64,000 nucleotides of DNA from Pseudanabaena sp. (GTDB lineage Bacteria; Cyanobacteriota; Cyanobacteriia; Pseudanabaenales; Pseudanabaenaceae): assembly GCA_003249035.1 (NCBI GenBank), contig QBMK01000003.1:62001-126000 (forward strand), read 5' to 3'. This document shows positions 15,726 through 23,837 of the stretch, piece after piece. The notes under the pieces are model-generated. The model had not been told where the DNA came from. It did no database searches and saw only the letters and a program-made list of their open reading frames with translations. How positions within the stretch are numbered: the first letter of the stretch is position 1; each line of letters starts with the position of its first letter. A program made the position numbers and the translations under genes.

Positions 15726-16166
15726 ATGGCTGCAAATAAAAAAGTCGAAATTCGCTATCTCACCTCTATCAAAAATGGGATGGCAGAGTTTTATACACCA
15801 CAGACAAGCAATGAAACTATGCTTGTTCAGGTGGCGGCAGGGGCGATCGATGATTTGTTTGTGCATCATTTCCAGACCGATCAACTTTTTGTGGTGCGAG
15901 GTAGCTTTGTACTGGTAGTGTTAAGCGATCGCCAATACCAATACATTCCCTTAAGTGAATACTCTCCTGCGGTGGTAAAGATTCCGCCCAATGTTCCGCA
16001 CGCTGCGATTAATCTCAGCGATCAACCTTGTTTAATGGTGAATGCCGTCTTGCGTCACGGGGCACCCTATCCCAAAGACTACCAACCTCGTCGTATCCCT
16101 TTTCCCTACGATCTGCAAGTTGCGCGCGAGGCGATCGCTAATTTAGAACTTCCACTAACTGCTTAA
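15726..16166 (+). CDS. Cupin-fold protein
   Basis: 146 residues. GGAG lies 8 nt upstream of the ATG. The middle of the protein looks like a one-domain cupin: FVHHFQTDQLFVVRGSFVLVV (motif 1-like, with HH and Q in the metal region) and VVKIPPNVPHAAINLS (motif 2-like, P.NVPH). It ends RRIPFPYDLQVAREAI. It resembles dTDP-4-dehydrorhamnose epimerase-like and other sugar cupins only by fold, so no enzyme name is given. It is downstream of the D27-like gene on the same strand but separated by a family A element. Confidence 0.75.
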   Translation: MAANKKVEIRYLTSIKNGMAEFYTPQTSNETMLVQVAAGAIDDLFVHHFQTDQLFVVRGSFVLVVLSDRQYQYIPLSEYSPAVVKIPPNVPHAAINLSDQPCLMVNAVLRHGAPYPKDYQPRRIPFPYDLQVAREAIANLELPLTA

Positions 16167-16197
16167 ATATATTGCCTTAGAATTGCGCTCTACTCTG

Positions 16198-16295
16198 ACG
16201 CCAAGACACAAAATGGCTGCGCCATTTTGTGTCTTGGCGTCAGAGGGTTTTGGTTTTTAAATAACAGAAGTTTTCTCACTTTTGTTAATTGGTAT
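16198..16295 (-). repeat. Family A miniature repeat, copy 6
   Basis: Reverse orientation, diverged. Strong first hairpin (ACGCCAAGACACAAAATGGC / GCCATTTTGTGTCTTGGCGT), a reduced internal part (AGAGGGTTTTGGTTTTT), then GAAGTTTTCTCACTTTTGTT and the AATTGGTAT end. It lies between converging cupin and NB-ARC genes and may terminate both. Confidence 0.65.
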
Positions 16296-16313
16296 GCCTT
16301 GATGAAAATTAAA

Positions 16314-17969
16314 TTACCACCATAGACCAATCAGAGCTAGGTTAACTTCGGTATAACTTGTACCTTCAGTTGGTTGAACTTGATGCTGACTAGCAAGATG
16401 TTCTCTTAGAGCTTCCAATTCGATATTGTTTTGCGCGATCGCCTTAGCCAACTTGTCCTTAATCGGTTTAAGAACTAATCGAATCTGCATTGCCCGAATC
16501 GTGTCAGGGGCGCGATCTTCTACGAGGACATGGCTTTGCAGTAAATTAATCGACTTGAGATTTTGTTGCATAGCGATCGCGGTGATTTCTTTGCTCACCT
16601 CATCTACAAATTGACGATTAACATATTTCAACACGACAGGCTCTAGCAAAAACATCACCTCATCCTGTTCTGAGACTTTCTCAATTAGCGATCGCCAGCG
16701 CAATGACTCCAGAGCATTGATTAATTCAGATCCAGAGGCTTGCAATTTCATCTCCGATCGCAGGGTTGAGAGTGAGACAGGACGATGCTTGATTGCTAGC
16801 CAATACAATACATCTTTTTCTAGTTTTGAGAGACGCTCAAACTGTTGATAGAGAAGAGTACGTAACACGTCCCCTAGCGCAAGTGCAGTCTGTTTGAGAA
16901 ACTCCGAAACATTGCCATTAAATAACTCTTGAATCGTTCCCCCCACAATCCGTAAAGCCGAAGGATTGCCGCGATATTGCTGAACCAGAGCTTCTAAACC
17001 ATTCTCAGTACCTTTAAAACCTCTTGCTCTTAATAATTCAAGGGCTCCTTGTCTCTGTAATCCATTCACTTTGAAATAGCGAATCGGTTGATCTTCCCCT
17101 TGATGCATCGAGATTTCTTTCGGCTGTTCTCGCCCAATCAAAATCAATGTACTTTGATGCCGCTCAGAACCAACTCGTTGTAATAATTCTGAATGGGATT
17201 CGCACCCTTGGCGATAGGCTCCCACTAACTCACCATCTTGAAGCGTCGCCTCAAAGTCATCCAATACAACTAAACAACGCTTTTGGCGCAAAATCTCTAA
17301 CAGATCGGAAATGCCACATCCAGTGTGCTGAGAATGATTGAGAAATTGCAACAGATCGGCTATTAATTGCGCGGTCGGTTGGGCGCCTCGCAGCGATCGC
17401 CAAATAAAGCAATCAAACTGCGATTGAATATTTTCAACTAGTTTTACCGTTAGCGCCGTCTTGCCAATGCCGCCCATGCCGCAAATAGCTAAGAGATGAC
17501 AGCGATCGCGCACAACCCATTGCTCCAACTTGGCAAGTTCTTCAGTGCGTCCATAAAAAGTCTGAATATTCGGAGCCTCGCCCCAATCAGCCACATTTGT
17601 TCCGGAACTAACTTGAGAGTTGACGGTTGTATTATGCAAGCTTTGGCGTTGCACTTTATAGCCCTTAGCCTCTAACCATTCAGGAACCTTTTCCCAACGC
17701 AGGGTATTGATTGGCTGATCTGCGATCGACTCTAGTGATCGATACAAACCCTTATTTAACTCAACCCGCAAAGCCCCCGAAGTCCAAGTCAGCTTAAAAG
17801 CAAGCTGCCCAGGTCGATAGCGACAAAGCAACCCCCGCAAACAGGCTTTTTCAAATGGTTTGATTTCCTTGCCACTAGAAGCTTGTAAATCTGCATAAAG
17901 CCGATTTAAATCCCAATTTTGGGCAGCTTCGGGGAACAGCCCTTCAATGTGATCGTTGTCAGATAACAT
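16314..17969 (-). CDS. NB-ARC / STAND-type ATPase with N-terminal helix-turn-helix-like domain
   Basis: 551 residues. Residues about 20-115 form an N-terminal module seen in cyanobacterial signalling ATPases (FEKACLRGLLCRYRPGQLAF, LRVELNKGLYRSLESI), probably a helix-turn-helix. Residues about 125-400 are an NB-ARC ATPase: FYGRTEELAKLEQWVV, Walker A AICGMGGIGKTALT, Walker B CLVVLDDFEATL, sensor region TLILIGREQP and a GNPSALRIVGG GxP-like motif. A winged-helix region follows (LEKDVLYWLAIKHRPVSL). There is no WD40, TPR or LRR sensor array, so it is shorter than usual STAND proteins. It may be a transcription or stress switch or a defence-type NLR; not decidable here. Confidence 0.8.
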   Translation of the reverse strand: MLSDNDHIEGLFPEAAQNWDLNRLYADLQASSGKEIKPFEKACLRGLLCRYRPGQLAFKLTWTSGALRVELNKGLYRSLESIADQPINTLRWEKVPEWLEAKGYKVQRQSLHNTTVNSQVSSGTNVADWGEAPNIQTFYGRTEELAKLEQWVVRDRCHLLAICGMGGIGKTALTVKLVENIQSQFDCFIWRSLRGAQPTAQLIADLLQFLNHSQHTGCGISDLLEILRQKRCLVVLDDFEATLQDGELVGAYRQGCESHSELLQRVGSERHQSTLILIGREQPKEISMHQGEDQPIRYFKVNGLQRQGALELLRARGFKGTENGLEALVQQYRGNPSALRIVGGTIQELFNGNVSEFLKQTALALGDVLRTLLYQQFERLSKLEKDVLYWLAIKHRPVSLSTLRSEMKLQASGSELINALESLRWRSLIEKVSEQDEVMFLLEPVVLKYVNRQFVDEVSKEITAIAMQQNLKSINLLQSHVLVEDRAPDTIRAMQIRLVLKPIKDKLAKAIAQNNIELEALREHLASQHQVQPTEGTSYTEVNLALIGLWW

Positions 17970-18424
17970 GACAGGATATGGCGGCGAGCGATCGCATAGA
18001 TTTGTGCCGAAGATATCGATAATATTTATCGATTTATCTGAATCGTAACAAAAAAACGGCGATCTCTATAAATAATGCTTGAACTGGCTGATTGTTTTAG
18101 GCTCAGATCCATATAAAATTATTTGTATACAATCGTCTGGTAAAGTCAGGAATTGTCATTGTCGAGATTAGTTTTGGATTGTTCAAACCTAAAGCGCTGA
18201 AAATCCCAAGCTTTTTTCGTAACTAGACTTTCTTGTCAATGCTTTTCGGATTTATACGTGATCAATACTAAATTGATTAACGTTTCTCAGTATTTACCAA
18301 GTTGCTTCAATTAGTAAAGTAACGCAGATGAGCTCAATCCTAGCGATGCAAAAATTTCAATCTTTTACAGCAAATTTACAGTCTAAATGTGAGGAGTTAG
18401 AGCTTACCTAGCTCGTTAGTAATT
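17970..18424. other. Gene-free divergent region, nothing specific seen
   Basis: 455 bp between the divergent NB-ARC gene and the glycoside hydrolase. It contains a HIP1 site near the NB-ARC start and AT-rich DNA. I see no hairpin, repeat, ORF with a ribosome-binding site, or regulator box I can defend. It presumably holds both promoters. Confidence 0.4.
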
Positions 18425-19702
18425 ATGGGGAAAATTAATTTTGGCTTTTGGAGAGCAAGGCTTCGTCTCTTAGTTTTAACCTTCCTAGGATTTGCGATCG
18501 CAATAACGCTCAATTTCCCTTTTTGGGCATTAGCTCAGTCGACTAAAACTGATACTGCTAGCAACACAATTGTTCCATCTACGCCTGCTGCTGCACCCAT
18601 TCAACCGTCGATAAGACCATCTAATGGCAATGAATTACGCGGTATTTGGCTCACAAATGTCGATAGCGATGTCTTGTTCTCGACGCAGAATCTGGAAACG
18701 GCTATAAAAAGATTAAAGCGTTTAAAATTTAATACCCTATATCCAACGGTTTGGAATGGAGGATACACGCTCTACCCTAGTAAAGTTGCTAAAGCTAGTT
18801 TTGGTGTAGCATTTGATCCCATACCTGAGCTTCAAAATCGAGATATGCTTGCCGAAACGATCAAGTTTGGACACGAACAAAATTTTGCTGTAATTCCTTG
18901 GTTTGAATATGGCTTAATGACTGAAGAAGGCTCAGAGTTAATGCTCCAACATCCCGATTGGATCACCAAGCGCGTAGATGGCTCCCATGTTTTCGTGCAT
19001 GGAGAAAAAAATCAACATCGCCTAGCTTGGCTCAATCCAGTAAGACCTGAGGTCCAAAAATTTTTAACTGATTTAATCGTAGAAGTTGTCACCAAATATG
19101 ATGTTGATGGAATTCAACTAGACGATCATTTTGGAATGCCAGCTGAACTTGGCTATGACGATTACACGATCGAATTATATAAAAAACAACACTTTGGGAG
19201 ATTGCCACCTCAGGATTTCAACGATCCTGAATGGATGAAATGGCGTGCAAATTACGTCACAAGTTTAATGAAGAAAATTGCTAAATCGGTTAGGGCGATC
19301 AAACCTAACTGCATAATTTCTCTTTCACCTAACCCCAAAGAATTCTCTTATGCTAAGTACTTGCAGGATTGGTATAGCTGGGTTTATCTGAAATACATTG
19401 ATGAATTAATTGTGCAGATATATCGAGATGATATTAACAATTTTAGAGGAGAATTAGAACGCCCAGAAATGCAGGAAATTCGCCAAAAGATTCCTGTAGC
19501 CGTAGGGATTTTGACAGGATTAAGAGTCCAAGATGTTGACATGCGTCAAATCAAAGGTCAGGTCAAAACAGTTCGCGAGCTAACCTTTGATGGTTTTTCA
19601 TTCTTCTTTTACGAGACATTAGGTAATCGAGATGCTTCCTTTGAGACACTCCTTTTTACACCTGCGCCCCGCCCAGATGTAAGAAGTATTGCCTCTAGAT
19701 AG
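18425..19702 (+). CDS. Secreted GHL10/DUF187-type glycoside hydrolase
   Basis: 425 residues. The N-terminus has one hydrophobic segment (LLVLTFLGFAIAITLNFPFW) ending ALAQ, a likely signal peptide or anchor, then a Thr/Pro-rich linker. The catalytic TIM-barrel begins at NELRGIWLTNVDSDVLF and shows LKFNTLYPTVWNGG, FAVIPWFEYGLM, KYDVDGIQLDDHFGMP and IDELIVQIYRDD, the pattern of GHL10 (DUF187), related to GH10/GH13-like barrels. Family members are thought to cut surface or cell-wall polysaccharides. It is followed by a perfect bidirectional terminator. Confidence 0.85.
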   Translation: MGKINFGFWRARLRLLVLTFLGFAIAITLNFPFWALAQSTKTDTASNTIVPSTPAAAPIQPSIRPSNGNELRGIWLTNVDSDVLFSTQNLETAIKRLKRLKFNTLYPTVWNGGYTLYPSKVAKASFGVAFDPIPELQNRDMLAETIKFGHEQNFAVIPWFEYGLMTEEGSELMLQHPDWITKRVDGSHVFVHGEKNQHRLAWLNPVRPEVQKFLTDLIVEVVTKYDVDGIQLDDHFGMPAELGYDDYTIELYKKQHFGRLPPQDFNDPEWMKWRANYVTSLMKKIAKSVRAIKPNCIISLSPNPKEFSYAKYLQDWYSWVYLKYIDELIVQIYRDDINNFRGELERPEMQEIRQKIPVAVGILTGLRVQDVDMRQIKGQVKTVRELTFDGFSFFFYETLGNRDASFETLLFTPAPRPDVRSIASR

Positions 19703-19710
19703 TAGTAAAC

Positions 19711-19760
19711 CCTCCAGTAAAAAAGCCAAGAACTTTAGTTCTTGGCTTTTTTACTGGAGG
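19711..19760. terminator. Bidirectional terminator between the glycoside hydrolase and sir
   Basis: A perfect 24-bp stem, from CCTCCAGTAAAAAAGCC to its exact complement, with a 2-nt formal loop. It has U-tracts in both directions between converging genes. Confidence 0.8.
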
Positions 19761-19777
19761 CTACTTAAGATCGGGTT

Positions 19778-21703
19778 CTATTCCAAATATTTCTCTAAGG
19801 CGATTTCGACAAGATCTTTCATTGAAGCACCTTTTTCTTCGACTGCTTTTTTGAGTAGTTCATAGGACTTAGCTGAGAGAGTTACTCGATGACGCACATC
19901 TTGACGTTTGCCCTTAGGTGCTGTTTCAACAAATTCCGGAACATAGGCTTCCGCAAATTTACGTAAATCTTCATTGCCTTTACGATCGCAAAAGTCACCA
20001 AACCCTTCGCCTTCTGTGCGTTCATTTTTGAAATAAACAAATAGCGGCTCTAAACCCTTCTCCAGATTATTAATATGCAACCGTTGCACATAGGGTTGAG
20101 CCAGACGGGTCGAGTCAAAGTTGCCACCGAGCCAAATCTGATATTCATCGGCAGCACTACCAACAAAGGCAAGTTCAGCCATGTAGGGGCGAGCACAACC
20201 ATTGGGGCAGCCTGTCATCCGAGTAACAAAGGTTTCCTGCTCCAAGCCTAAACGTACTAACAGCTTACGAATTCTTGCCAATACACTTGGCAAGGCACGT
20301 TCTGACTCAGCGATCGCTAGTCCGCAAGTGGGGAAAGCGGGACAAGCCATGGAGTAACGCACTAGCGAGTCAATTTTGTCGGGAGCAAGCACATGACAGC
20401 GATCGAGAATCTTTTGAATCTCCTCTTTTTCATCAGCGGCGATTTCTGTAATCAGCAAATTGTGATTGGGAGTTAGCACAAAGTCATGATGAAACTTTTC
20501 GCTGATTTCGCGTAAAGCCGTTTTTAGTTGTAAATCTTCGCGATCGCTTACCCGACCATTTTCAATTGAGACTCCGACAAAATATTTGCCATCACCTTGC
20601 TCATGCCAGCCCAGATAATCCTGATATTTAAAATCTGGCAAGGCTCGCGCAGGCGCTAATTCCGTTGGGTAATATTCTCGCAAAACATGCTTGAATTTTT
20701 CTACCCCCCACTCATGCAAAATATGCTTGAAGCGAGAATGACGGCGATTGTGGCGATCTCCAAAGTCACGTTGTAAGGAAACGATCGCTTTAATCACATC
20801 ATAGATTTGGGATACAGGTACAAAGCCAATGCTATCCGCCATTCTGACAATGGTTGCATCATTATTATGGGCGCGTCCCAAGCCACCACCGACATAGACA
20901 TTAAAGCCTTCTAGTTCTTTTTGAGCATTGGTAATCACCACTAACGCCAAATCATTGGTATAAAGATCGACCGAGTTATCCCCAGCAACTGCGATTGCAA
21001 TCTTAAACTTTCGGGGCAAATACTGAACCCCATAGATCGGCTCGACATCACTGATATTTGTTTTAGCTGTCCCCGCTCCTTGACGATTTCTCGCTTCAGT
21101 TACTTCTGGCGCTTCGGAAGAAGTAACCGCTACTTCACCATCAAGCCAAATATCGTAATAAGCTCCAGCCTGTGGAGCTAATAAATCCGCAATTTTAAAT
21201 GCGTATTCACGGGCATACTCATACTCAGGCTTATTTTTAAAGGGAGCTGATGGAGCCATCACGTTACGATTAATGTCGCCACAAGCACCTACCGTTGATC
21301 CCATATTTCTGGTGATATCAGCAATCACTGTCTTCAGATTTTCTTTGAGAATGCCATGAATCTGAAAACCTTGGCGTGTTGTAGCTCTCAAAGTATGGTT
21401 GCCATACTTATCACATAGTTTATCTAGAGCCGAATATAACTGCCAAGGAATCACCCCTCCTGGGCTACGGGTACGCAACATCATGCTGTATTGCGCTTCT
21501 TCGCCTTTAATCTTGTTCTTTTCAAAATCGCGTTCTTTTTGTTGATAGGAACCATGAAACTTCAGGATTTGAATGCCATCCTGACTGAAAAATGGGTTTC
21601 CGTCAGTTAGCTCAGTGTTGATAGGACCTCGCAAAAAGTTACTTTTTTGCTTGAGGACTTCAACCTTTGATACTTTTACAGGATTTGTCAAAGTGTTTGT
21701 CAT
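19778..21703 (-). CDS. sir: Ferredoxin-dependent assimilatory sulfite reductase
   Basis: 641 residues, the length of plant/cyanobacterial ferredoxin-sulfite reductases. It reduces sulfite to sulfide with six electrons from ferredoxin at a siroheme-[4Fe-4S] centre. Visible: MLRTRSPGGVIPWQLY, TTRQGFQIHGI, GDINRNVMAPSAPF, and the four cluster/siroheme Cys in ACPAFPTCGLAIAESER and MTGCPNGCARPYMAEL. The last about 45 residues (RHRVTLSAKSYELLKKAVEE to EIALEKYLE) form a basic, ribbon-helix-helix-like tail outside the catalytic fold. Cytosolic. It lies downstream of amt1 in the same direction with a hairpin between. Confidence 0.93.
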   Translation of the reverse strand: MTNTLTNPVKVSKVEVLKQKSNFLRGPINTELTDGNPFFSQDGIQILKFHGSYQQKERDFEKNKIKGEEAQYSMMLRTRSPGGVIPWQLYSALDKLCDKYGNHTLRATTRQGFQIHGILKENLKTVIADITRNMGSTVGACGDINRNVMAPSAPFKNKPEYEYAREYAFKIADLLAPQAGAYYDIWLDGEVAVTSSEAPEVTEARNRQGAGTAKTNISDVEPIYGVQYLPRKFKIAIAVAGDNSVDLYTNDLALVVITNAQKELEGFNVYVGGGLGRAHNNDATIVRMADSIGFVPVSQIYDVIKAIVSLQRDFGDRHNRRHSRFKHILHEWGVEKFKHVLREYYPTELAPARALPDFKYQDYLGWHEQGDGKYFVGVSIENGRVSDREDLQLKTALREISEKFHHDFVLTPNHNLLITEIAADEKEEIQKILDRCHVLAPDKIDSLVRYSMACPAFPTCGLAIAESERALPSVLARIRKLLVRLGLEQETFVTRMTGCPNGCARPYMAELAFVGSAADEYQIWLGGNFDSTRLAQPYVQRLHINNLEKGLEPLFVYFKNERTEGEGFGDFCDRKGNEDLRKFAEAYVPEFVETAPKGKRQDVRHRVTLSAKSYELLKKAVEEKGASMKDLVEIALEKYLE

Positions 21704-21796
21704 GGTTCAACTATCGAAACTTCGTATATTTTTAACTTCTTTGCCCCACCATTATACCCCGATAACCCCATCGGAATTAAGATGAACTTTACAAAA

Positions 21797-21827
21797 AGAA
21801 AAGGCGGCACATTGTGCCGCCTTTCTT
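21797..21827 (-). terminator. Terminator of the first ammonium transporter gene
   Basis: Stem AAAGGCGGCAC / GTGCCGCCTTT with ATT loop, followed on the minus strand by TCTTTTTG. Flanked by a direct repeat CGGAATTAAGATGAACTTTA (from about 21771 and 21834). Confidence 0.7.
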
Positions 21828-21910
21828 GGAGTTCGGAATTAAGATGAACTTTATCTGAAGCAAAAGACTAGAACTCAATGTGCTGTCTTTTCTTTTTGGT
21901 TTAGAAAACC

Positions 21911-23440
21911 TTATTCGCTTTCCTTAGCAAAACCAGCGTAGGCTTCCATGCCATGTTCAGAAATATCAAGTCCCTTGAACTCTTCTTCTGGCTCAACACG
22001 AATACCACCAGTAACTAGGGAAATCACATACCAAGCGATAAAGCTAAAAGCAACAGTAAATCCACCAACAGAAGCAATACCAATCAATTGATATAGTAGT
22101 TGGTCAAAGCCACCGCCAAAGAATAGACCAGCCTTAGGCCCAGCTCCAGCTTGCAAGATGTAACCATTGCCAATGTCTGCTTTTTGTCCAACAGCAAATA
22201 AGCCGACAGCCAAAGTTCCCCAAATACCGCAGCATAGATGAACTGATGTCGCACCTACAGGATCGTCAATTTTCAGGCTATCAAAGAATCCAACTGCAAA
22301 TACAACAATTACGCCGCCGATCGCACCGATGATAATCGAGCTAGGTAAAGTAATCCAAGCACAAGAAGCAGTTACAGAGACTAATCCAGCCAAGATGCCA
22401 TTAACAATCATTGATAGGTCGGGCTTACCAAGATAAAGCCAAGCAACAATGGTAGCGGCAATGCCACCAGCGGAAGCACCCATGTTCGTTGTCAAGGCAA
22501 TGTGAGAGATCAATCGACCGTCAGCAGCCATTGTCGAGCCTGGGTTGAACCCGAACCAGCCTAACCATAGAATCAAACAACCTAAAGTCGCAAGACCCAT
22601 GTTATGTCCAGGAATAGCTCGATTTCCATTTTCACCATATCGACCCATGCGTGGTCCAAGGACGGCTGCACCAATAAGCGCTGCCCAGCCACCAACAGAG
22701 TGAACAACTGTAGAACCAGCAAAATCAAAGAAACTACCTGTGGTTGCACCTGAAGCGTCCTTTGCTATATTAGCTAACCAGCCACCACCCCAGATCCAAT
22801 GCCCTGTAATCGCATAGGCAACACCAACCAAAACAAAGCTAAACAGCAAGAAGGAAACAAACTTAATACGCTCAGCTACTGCACCTGAAACAATTGTCGC
22901 TGCTGTTCCAGCAAATACTAATTGGAACAAGAATTTTGCTTCTAGGGGCACGCCTGTCCAACTAAGTCCAGGGAAATCACCCTTATAAGCAGCAAGAGTT
23001 GCAGGGCTATTATCTGCTCCAACCAAGAAGAATCCTTTGGATCCAATAAATGCATTACCGCCATTATCACCGTACATCAAGGCAAAGCCGATCGCCCAGT
23101 AAGCAATGGTTGCGATCGCAAATACGATTAAGTTTTTGGTAAGAATGTTAACCGCATTTTTACGGCGGCAAAAGCCAGACTCTACAAGAGCGAAGCCAGC
23201 ATTCATAAAGAATACTAGGAATGCAGATATTACTACCCAAAGAGTATCTAAACCAACTTTGAGGGCAGCAACATTTTCCTGAACCTTATCAGCTGTGAGT
23301 GGTTCAGGTGTGGGAGAAGCAGTTTGAGCAGTGGCTGCGTACACCCAAAAAACACCAATGATTGCCGCTAGCGGAACACAAGCAGTCCAATTTACAGAAC
23401 TCTTGAGCCGCTTCTTGTGATTTGACTTATAAACCAACAC
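21911..23440 (-). CDS. amt: Ammonium transporter (Amt), first copy
   Basis: 509 residues. GTG start at 23440, 8 nt after GAGGAG. An N-terminal signal-like hydrophobic segment ([20 protein letters not shown]) precedes 11 transmembrane helices. Amt signature parts: [51 protein letters not shown] and [20 protein letters not shown], including the pore twin-His residues. A cytoplasmic tail ends [20 protein letters not shown]. It mediates ammonium uptake in the plasma membrane under low nitrogen. A perfect GTA-N8-TAC box 88 bp upstream suggests NtcA control. The second Amt gene lies upstream in the same direction. Confidence 0.95.
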   Translation of the reverse strand: MLVYKSNHKKRLKSSVNWTACVPLAAIIGVFWVYAATAQTASPTPEPLTADKVQENVAALKVGLDTLWVVISAFLVFFMNAGFALVESGFCRRKNAVNILTKNLIVFAIATIAYWAIGFALMYGDNGGNAFIGSKGFFLVGADNSPATLAAYKGDFPGLSWTGVPLEAKFLFQLVFAGTAATIVSGAVAERIKFVSFLLFSFVLVGVAYAITGHWIWGGGWLANIAKDASGATTGSFFDFAGSTVVHSVGGWAALIGAAVLGPRMGRYGENGNRAIPGHNMGLATLGCLILWLGWFGFNPGSTMAADGRLISHIALTTNMGASAGGIAATIVAWLYLGKPDLSMIVNGILAGLVSVTASCAWITLPSSIIIGAIGGVIVVFAVGFFDSLKIDDPVGATSVHLCCGIWGTLAVGLFAVGQKADIGNGYILQAGAGPKAGLFFGGGFDQLLYQLIGIASVGGFTVAFSFIAWYVISLVTGGIRVEPEEEFKGLDISEHGMEAYAGFAKESE

Positions 23441-23527
23441 TTAAATTTCTCCTCATTAAATTAACCCACTTATGCAAATGCAAAGATTAGTTAATATCAT
23501 CAGACCAGATTTAAGTATTTTGACTTT

Positions 23528-23541
23528 GTATAAAGCTATAC
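23528..23541 (-). promoter_or_regulatory. NtcA box upstream of the first amt gene
   Basis: GTA-TAAAGCTA-TAC, an exact match to the palindromic NtcA site GTA-N8-TAC, centred about 94 bp before the GTG start. No TA-N3-T -10 element is found at exactly 22 nt downstream, so a different promoter geometry is likely. Confidence 0.65.
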
Positions 23542-23673
23542 ATTTATATCTATAACCATCTTTATCAAATCAAAAAATAACAATGAAAAAATACTATTCA
23601 AAGCATAGATTTTTATATATAAATGCGATCTCTTTGCCATTTATAGCTACAGTAATATTTCTTTGGACAAATC

Positions 23674-23728
23674 AAAACCCAAGAATTGCTTGTCGGCACT
23701 CCGCGCCGACAAGCAATTCTTGGGTTTT
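23674..23728. repeat. Perfect 24-bp-stem hairpin between the two amt genes
   Basis: Arms AAAACCCAAGAATTGCTTGT+CGGC and the exact complement with a 7-nt loop (ACTCCGC). With the hairpin at 23776-23805 and the NtcA box it accounts for the notable content of the gap 23441-23837. Confidence 0.6.
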
Positions 23729-23775
23729 AAGTATTAGTAACATTTGGCGACAGCTGTATTTTGCCATATTCATAA

Positions 23776-23805
23776 TTTAGGGAGGCGCTTAGCGCCTCCC
23801 TAAAT
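23776..23805 (-). terminator. Hairpin just downstream of the second amt gene
   Basis: TTTAGGGAGGCGCT / AGCGCCTCCCTAAA palindrome about 33 bp beyond the stop of the amt gene at 23838-25424, probably its terminator. Confidence 0.55.
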
Positions 23806-23837
23806 ATAAGTCTGAAGATTATTTATGAGAAAAGGTT

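Noticed and set aside
23583-23780. 65-codon plus frame between the amt genes
   Set aside because: Built from a long hairpin and AT-rich DNA; no ribosome site.
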